Source: Siphonodentalium dalli (lineage: Eukaryota; Mollusca; Scaphopoda; Gadilida; Siphonodentaliidae). Taken from it: 64,000 bases of DNA. Position 1 is the first letter of the stretch. Every line of letters starts with the position of its first letter. The stretch covers positions 5,136,976 to 5,200,975 of the forward strand of contig CP136069.1 of NCBI GenBank assembly GCA_032622095.1, in the 5' to 3' direction. The notes beneath the pieces are model-generated. The model did no database searches and was not told the DNA's origin. It saw only the letters and a list, made by a program, of their open reading frames with translations. A program made the position numbers and the translations under genes. Shown here piece by piece: positions 13,577-22,500 of the stretch.

Positions 13577-16500
13577 GGGAGGGAGATAGCCTTGTTTTTC
13601 TTCCCGTTCGTTTGTCCGTCCGTCACACTTTTGAGTACCTTCATGGTGTAATCATCTCCTCCTACAGATTTCATCCCAGAGATTTGAAACTTTGATCGTA
13701 GATATTTGAAACTTCATAGTATTGTTACCCACATATTGGAGATGTGCAACATATATATAGATGACGGAAAAATTATTTTTACGGAGTTATTAACCCTTTT
13801 CGACAGAAAATTTCAACATTTTTTTTTATTTCTTTTAACAAAGCGGCATCGACTTGCCACGTTTTTCGGGGGACACTTTGGTCGGCAGACCTTTTATTTG
13901 AATATTTAAATGAGACAATACTAATTTGAGAAACCTCTCTCCATTTCAGATGACATATTTATTGTTCAGCCAGATTACTCCGAATCACAAAGAAGAATCG
14001 GAGCTAAGAGCAACCAATGTCTGCTGCAAATCAGTCCATGGGGGATAACTCTAGCTCTCAAGGTCAGTGTCTGCTGCATATCATTCCATGGGTGATAACT
14101 GGAGTTTAATATATGCCCGGGAATTGAAACACAGGAACCGGGAATGAAACCCCTTCAGAACCGGGAACCAGGAACATTCCCGGGAAATGTATACACAAGT
14201 TGTACAACATTTTGATAGTTTGGGTGACAGAGATCGTAAGATTAAACTGTAGTGATAACACTTGCTCTCAAGGTCAGTGTCTGCTGTAAATCAGTCCATG
14301 GGGGATAACTCTATCTCTAAAGTGAGTGTCATCTGTATATCAGTCCATGGGGGATAACTCTATCTCTAAAGTGAGTGTCATCTGTATATCAGTCCATGGG
14401 GGATAACTCTATCTCTAAAGTGAGTGTCATCTGTATATCAGTCCATGGGGGATAACTCTATCTCTCACAAGTTTGTAATCTGTTGAGCTCATTTGCTCTC
14501 CTGAAAATAAAGAGTGAACATGATAATTAGTTTTGTTAAGATAAATTTAAGCTGGTTTAGTCTGTCTGCGTGTCCATCTGAAATGTTTGTTGTCCAGATT
14601 ATAACATGAATACTATTTGACAGAATTTGATGAAACTTGGTATGATCAAGTCACTTCTCCTTATACTAGATTAATAGGGAGAAATGGACTGTTATCAGGG
14701 AGAAGTCATTAAATGCTGAAGTTGTATTTACTCTCTAACATCCAGTAAGATCCCAGTTATAATACCATTATAATGAGTAAAGTTCAAATATGCTGTTTTG
14801 GCGGGTCCTCTCCCCAGTCATCCTCTAGGCTGGTCCGCTCCTCAGTCATCCTCTAGGCTGGTCCTCTCCCCAGTCACCCTCTAGGCTGGTCCTCTCCCCA
14901 GTCGCTCTATAGTCTGGTCCTCTCCCCAGTCCTATAGTCTGGTCCTCTCCCCAGTTGTCCTCTAGGCTGGTCCTCTCCCCAGTCATCCTCTATGCTGAAC
15001 CTCTCCCCAGTCCTATAGTCTGGTCCTCTCCCCAGTCGTTCTGAATGCTGGTCCTCTCCCCAGTCGTCCTTTAGTCTGGTCCTCTCCCCAGTCGTCATCT
15101 AGGCTGGTCCTCTCCCCAGTTGCCCTCTAGGCTGGTCCTCTCCCCAGTCATCCTCTCTAGGCTGGTCCTCTCCCCAGTTGCCCTCTAGACTGGTCCTCTT
15201 CCCAGTCACCCTCTGGGCTGGTCCCTGAGTGTACATATTTGTTTCTTTTTCAGTCGACTCGATCAGTATTGGCACAGTGGCCCCTGAAGAGTATTCGAAG
15301 CTTCGAGAGTTCAGGCAACGGACATATGTCACTCGAGGCAGGCCGAGTGGCACCAATGGGGGAGGGCATTTACATATTCAACACACGGAATGGCGACGAT
15401 AGCAGAATATATGATATGATCGACAAATACGTCCTCGACAACCTCACGCATCTTAAGGTGAGTGTCCTTGGTGATTTAAGTATAACTAAATTCCTATATT
15501 AATCATATTTAAAGCCACATGGCATGTATGCACTCCAAAATACACCTGCTTATATATTTTTTTTCCTGGTATCAAAGTAGGTCAATAAAAACCTGAACTA
15601 CCTTTCCAATGTCCCAGAAAGACGCATTAAAGTCAGTTATAGTCATAAAATTACAACTTCGAACATGATGTTCAGATCCCGAACAAATATTTTGACATTT
15701 AACTCTTTCAGTGCCACGGGCCGATCTCATTGGCCCTAATTTACGGTCTGTAGAGTGCCAGGGCTGATTTTTTTTTTTTAGATTTATTGTTTGTTTTTGG
15801 GTTGAATTTTTTTTGGGTATGCTTAAGCATGCTATAACGAATTTTAAAACAATCTGGGTAAAACCTTAGGGGCATGTTTTAACTCAAAACTATCACCAAG
15901 TATTCATAGTAATAATTTTGATGCCCATGAAAAACGTAAGATTCCCTAGCAATTAGGCCAATGCATTCTCTTATATATGCGAGGCGACCTATGGTCGACT
16001 CGCATATATAAGAGAATGCATTGGCACAGGGTATATGGGTTGATACAAAAATCGGACTTGGCACTGAAAGGGTTAAATTCATTGCAATTCTGGAATCGGG
16101 AATGGGACGCGACTTCCGGAATCGGGAATCGAATAACATGCGACTTCCGGAAAAAGTATATTGCGTTATCTTAATATGAGACTATTTGAAAACTTCAGTC
16201 ACTGCTTTTAAGAATTTCAGAAGCTACTGTTTTAAAAAGTAGTTTTCTATATTCCACAAATGGGATAACTATTTTGAACAGTTTGATTTATATCCCATAA
16301 TTTTTTGACAGCCTGGAACACGGGGTACGACAGAGGAGCTGAATAAGTTTATGCACGAGGCCGACAAGCTTCAGGCCCTGACGACAATTCAAGCCACGTC
16401 TATCAACAAAGGGGAGTATCCTCAGATTCTACGAGATATCTGGAACTTTGTTCCTCCGGCTGATGGTAAGACTAACCTATATCATCGTGGCCAGTCCACA

Positions 16501-19500
16501 TCCCTTGTTAAGTCATCCTGAATAGAGTTATCACCCCTGGTTAAGTCGTCCTGAATAGAGTTATCATCCCTTGTTAAGTGGTCCTGAATAGAGTTATCAC
16601 CCCTGGTTAATTGGTCCTTAATGGAATTATCACCCCTGGTTAAGTCAATCCTGAATAGAGTTATCACCCCTGGTTAATTGGTCCTGCTGAATTGATATGA
16701 TGCTGGTAGGGAAAACTGGTGGTGTTAAGAAAATGTATTTTCTGTCATTTTCACAGCCTTTTGCTATCTGAACGAATGGCAGAAAAGGCATTATGTTTAT
16801 AAACCATTCAGAAACATGTATGATGTAAAATATTTTATTAATGGTCGCTCGTACTGTGTCGGCTTCTTATCACTCATGCGTTAAACGAGTACCAGTCAGC
16901 TTGTCATACTGATGAGTATCAGAGCATGTTTTGATCTAACTAGAGCAGCACCTGCAATGGCTACAGCCGGTTCATTGGTTGGCTTGTACAAATGACTGGG
17001 GTAATATTGTACCAAGGGTGTTAGAGCAAGTAATTGGTTAATCGCTATATAAAACTGGTCATTATTATTATTAACACTCTGGGGACCTCATTTCACATCG
17101 AGCCTCGAATCGAATCACCATAAACAAAAGTACAGCGATATTAAAAATATGTCATGGCGGTTATATTGAAACCATGACGAATAATCTATCAATTCATCAT
17201 GGATCTATACTCATTAAACAAAAGTACAGCGATATTAAAAATATGTCATGGCGGTTATATTGAAACCATGACGAATAATCTATCAATTCATCATGGATCT
17301 ATACTCATTAAACTGGAAAATTTAATTGATAAATTAAATCATACTAGATGAAGTACATTTGTACTGTGAATACTGTAGAGAAAAAGATTTTGGGATAAAA
17401 ACACGTGATGTTTATCGCTCGGCATCAATCATAAATGTACTTCGGTGCATGTGGAGTAATCCAATTTCACATAGAGCTTCACTGTTTTCGGTATTTAGTC
17501 ATATCGCGAAATAATTTTTTATATCGTGTAGTCGGTTTCGAAATAAATGGATAGTCGGTATATCGTGGTTGACGAAATTCCGATTATTTAGTCGTTTTTT
17601 TTTTATTTAAAATGGCCAAAAACATATAAATCTTAGTTCAAATGTCTTCCTATAAGCAAGGAGACAAAGATACAGATCAAGGAGACAAAGAGACAGATGT
17701 TTTGGATCAAGTGCTACCGGCGTATCTTTGTTTTACTGCAAAGAGTTGTATCAGTAATTCAATAGTGTCAACGCCTTCGTTCATGTGCCTCATCAGAGTG
17801 TGTTGTCGGAAGTAATAAAACAATTTCATTGCGTGTACATCAAATCCATAATCCAATGTCCTCACAGCGCATTCATTCATGATCACAGCTCATTGATGTT
17901 TGTTTTTATGTTTACCCATACCATAGTATGGTAAACATAGTGTCGTTGCCCGGATTGACCACTCGTCGTTGGTCCGTCTGTCTGTCTGTCCGTCTGTCCG
18001 TCTGTCTGTCCGTAGACACTTTACGAGTAATGCGATAACTCAAACATTTTTTATCCGATCGAAACCAAATTTTGTATATGGGTTTCTCAGCCCAAAATAC
18101 AGATCGAGTTCGAATTTGGGTTTGATCCGAGATTTTGTTACAGAGTTATGGCCCTTTTTCAACTTAGAATTCACGCATTCTGCCATAACTCAAACATTTT
18201 TTATCTGATTGGAACCAAATTTGGTATGTGAGTTTCACAGCCCAAAATACAGATCGAGTTCGAATATGGGTTTGATCCGATTTATTTTAAAGGAGTTATG
18301 ACCCTTTTTCGAAAAAAAATTTGGAAAAAAAAATCGATTTCTTAAAAAAAAAATTACTTTTAACTTTTATAATAATAATAAAAAAAATGTCATTGACATT
18401 GATTGGTTGATCGGTTTAGAAAATAATTAACCCTGCTCACAAATGCTATCTGATGCATCAAAGTCAAACAATTTTCTTCTGATCTGCCTCATATTTCTTA
18501 CCTAGGTCTTTCTTAGCACGTTCTTCATCTGTATGGATTTTGGTATTGTTTAGTTAACCCTTTCCACTCTTGTTTTTAAATAGAATTCATCCAAGCCAGG
18601 ATGACTCAAACATTTTTCATCTGATCGACACCAATTTTGGTATATGAATTTCTGACCCCTAAATACAGATCAAGTGCGAATATGGGTTTGATCCGGTATA
18701 TATTAACAGAGTTATGGCCCTTTATAATTCATACATCTTTTCCATGCACTATTAAATTTGAATAGAACAAGACACACCTGTGTTATTGGAAGGAGATAAT
18801 TTATTGCTTTGGACACAGTGACCTGATAGTTCCACTGGTGACTGCAGACTTAATATAAACATCTGTCAAACTTTGATTGATGTTAGACTCTTTATTCCAG
18901 TTCTGTTCTCTGTTGAAACCATGCAGTTCATGGCATTATTGTTTACAGAGACACTGTTGTTATAACTTAGAAAATAATTAATACAGCATTCCTTAGTTCC
19001 ATCATATGATGTCATTGAAAATGATTAACCCTCTGCACACATCATATGGTCTTCTGATGTTTTTTATTTGATCATTCTCCTATTCTATGTACATGTTGAT
19101 GGTGATCCACTTTTAATTTGCATGAATTTGGGATTAAAATTAACCCATTCGATTGACTCATATTATCTGATAGACATATATTAAATTATCACTTTAACTT
19201 TGAGCCAGGTTCAGTCAGTGTTTCAAGAAATGACCAATTGAAATTCATCATTAGAGGATATGTCTTATTTTGAAATTCCCTCAATTGCATTTGGGCTACA
19301 GGATAATATTAACAGTGCTGGGATTCTTGAGACTGACTTATTGTATGGGTTTCTAAATCCAATGACATGCATTTTGTTGACTACTCTGTGTTTATCAGTT
19401 CATTAGTTTGGGTAAGATTAACCCCTTTACTATCCAATTTGATAACTCAAATATTTCCATTGATTATGTTTATAGTTCTGGCACAGTTTATGATAACACA

Positions 19501-22500
19501 CCTCTAACCTGCATAGTGAGGGTCATTTGGTTTATTTGCTTAAATATATTAACATCCTTCACCAATCCTGTTGACACAATGTGATAGCTAAATATTTTTT
19601 GCATGATTACTCTATAAATAATCACATCTGTGATAATCATGACACATTCTTCACCTGTATAGATTTTGGTATCGATCGAATGGTTGTGATAATATTATAA
19701 ACCTTAACTTTAATTATATTTAAACTGTTCACAAACATATTTTTCTAATGATCAACTTACAAGAAAATTAACATTTATATCCAATCATTAGCAATCATAT
19801 TTTATATCCAGGTCTATACATCCCTCACTTCTATAGTTGATCAGGTATTGATTGTTTTTTAGTGGTGAAATATTAATAGGTTGCTATGAATTTTTAATAT
19901 GCAGCTGACACAAGATATTATGAACAAAAAAATAGCAATGATAATAAAAAAACCCACACAATATGTAATGTCTCATGTTCCAATGTAATAAATAGATAAA
20001 TTGAGTTGCTATGATGTTTATCTACCTAATTTCTTAATTATTTGATATTTAACAGCTATGGTGCTTCTCTCCGACTATGGATTGAGCTTAGACATACATG
20101 TATCTGTGTTGGAGTCACTAATAGGTTCAGGTTGAAATCAAAGCCACGTCTGTTAACATTGTGTTAATGTGAGCAAGGTGCCCAATAAGTGTGATTTCAC
20201 TTGTGAATTAATAGTAAGGTGTGAATTGTTTAAAGTTTTGCACTCATGAAAAGGATGGGGTAAGGATATATGAAAATAGCTCATCGCTGTCGCCAAGGTA
20301 TGGGTTAAACATCTGCCGATCGTGATCGGCCTCTCGTTACAAGGGCTAACGTTTGTACACGTGGTGTCGACACATCACGCCATTGTTGGTTTACTTACAC
20401 CCTGGCCAGTGTGAGAAATGTAATATGCCGATGGTGATATAATCGCAATGATGTATGTATGGTAGGCCATGTTAGGCATTCAATAGTCTCAGCTAGAATT
20501 TCAAGTCCGGTCAAATAGTGGCCCCTAAGCGTGCATGTTTGAAACCAGAAAAAGTAAATATGTTGTCGTTCTTGGTGGCAAACATATAGACATTCTCCTA
20601 ATTGTTATGTGTAATACACATTCTCCTAATTGTTATGTGTAATAACTATCATTGTTTAATATTTTATTTTTGTTTATGTGTTCATATAAATACAGACGAA
20701 ATTTAAATAATATTAGTATGTTATTTTTTGTAATGGTAAGCGACGCCTGGCAATTTATGAATTTATTAATGTAAGGGACACACCCATTAATTTTCCCATT
20801 TCCGTGTTGACGCTGACTCTATGATGCTCGTTGCTCTGCTTTGTTTGCTGACATGACTGCGAACAGTAAAGCGACGTAGCCCCATACAGCCAATGTCTAG
20901 TAGAATTTTGTGTTGGATGCGAATGAGTTCGTCATAAATGCGAAATAATTCAGAAGATTTTGACAAATAAAAATTTCCCACGGTATTTAGTCATATCGCA
21001 ATATATTTTTCAATACCGTAGTCGGTATAACTTGAGTCAATATCGTGAAGCTCTAATTTCACAACCAATTATTCTATTGAAAAAGTTTCAAAATAACAAT
21101 GCGCCTGAGCGGCCTATCTTGCTCGGAATGATGACTATATATCGGGTGGTGACACAACTGTGGGAAAACTAAATCTGCTCAGTTACAACTTACTCAGGAC
21201 GCTTACCAGGAGGTTAAAGACATATTATGGACTTGTTCGAGTGCGTGAAATTGATAAGTTAGTACTCAGGCGCTATGCCAACCTGGGGAATGTAACATTC
21301 TACTAACATCGCCGAAAATTTCAAAGAAATCGACCATACCACTCCATAGAAAACATCGTCTGAACTACGCCCAATTGTAAATATTTACATCTCGATTCGG
21401 GGCGCAATTATCCGCGACAATCTAACACAAATGATTTCGCCATCGAGAGTCATTGCATTAAATTAATAGATAAGAATGACGGTGTGAATCGTCAATTTGG
21501 ATTAATATTCATAACAAATAACTACTTTGAGCAAGAATTATTTTTAATTTCCATTTTATCACCCTACCGGAGTGTTTCACATCACTTTAACCCTTTCAGT
21601 GCCAGGTCCGATTTTTGTATAAACCCATATACCCTGTGCCAATGCATTCTCTTATATATGCGAGTCGACCATAGGTCGCCTCGCAAATAGAAGAGAATGC
21701 ATTGGCCTAACAATTTTTCATCATTTGTTGTTATTTTTTACAATTTTTTACAATTTTAATAATTTTGTCTTATATTCTTTAACAGACTTATTTTGTAGGT
21801 TTAGTGCCAGGGAATCTTACGTTTTTCATGGGCATCAAAATTATTACTATGAATACTTGGTGATAGTTTTGAGTTATAACATGCCCCTAAGGTTTTATCC
21901 AGTTTGTTTTTAAATTCGCTATAGCATGCTTAAGGATACCCAAAAAAATTCAACCCAAAAAAATCTTTAAAAAAACAAAAAGGGCCAATTTTACAGACCG
22001 TAAATTAGGGCCAATGAGATCGGCCCCTGGCACTGAAAGGGTTAAGTGTATATGAGTCCAGAATGATTGCTACATAATTATGCAGTTATTACGATCTTCC
22101 TTCTGTCAAATGAGATACAGTCAATGTTTTCAGGACTTTTTCGAAAATATATTAGAAGTCTCCCAGTGTGGGAGGGTTTGATAATTTATTCAATTTTTGC
22201 GATCATTTAAAATCGAATCAAAACGTTCGCAGGACCCTACAACCAACATGCGGCATTTAAGTTCCACAGAGTGAATATATGTAGGAGTGTTAATATAAAT
22301 GTATTTTATACCATTTCAGATGAGTTAACTCATATTGGGATAGCCGGTGGGAGGATAGCATTCCAGCGACAGCCGTCAAAAAACACTGCTCTCCCGTTAT
22401 CTCAGTCTAATTCCAGGTTAGTATTCTATTATTATTCGTTCTGAGGTGGGGACGGGAAACAAGGGGGGGGGGGGCAGCTTGGGGTGGATTGCTCTACATA

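Noticed and set aside
13108-13695. 195-codon + frame
   Set aside because: It is the 45-bp minisatellite followed by the G run (poly-Gly); a repeat translation.
17642-17815. 57-codon frame MSSYKQGDKDTDQGDKETDV... inside the hAT-like element
   Set aside because: No recognisable domain, short, and partly made of a duplicated 'caaggagacaaagatacaga'. Not enough to call a gene.
20787-20981. 64-codon - strand frame near the right end of the hAT-like element
   Set aside because: No zinc finger or transposase motif; it overlaps the element's subterminal repeats.
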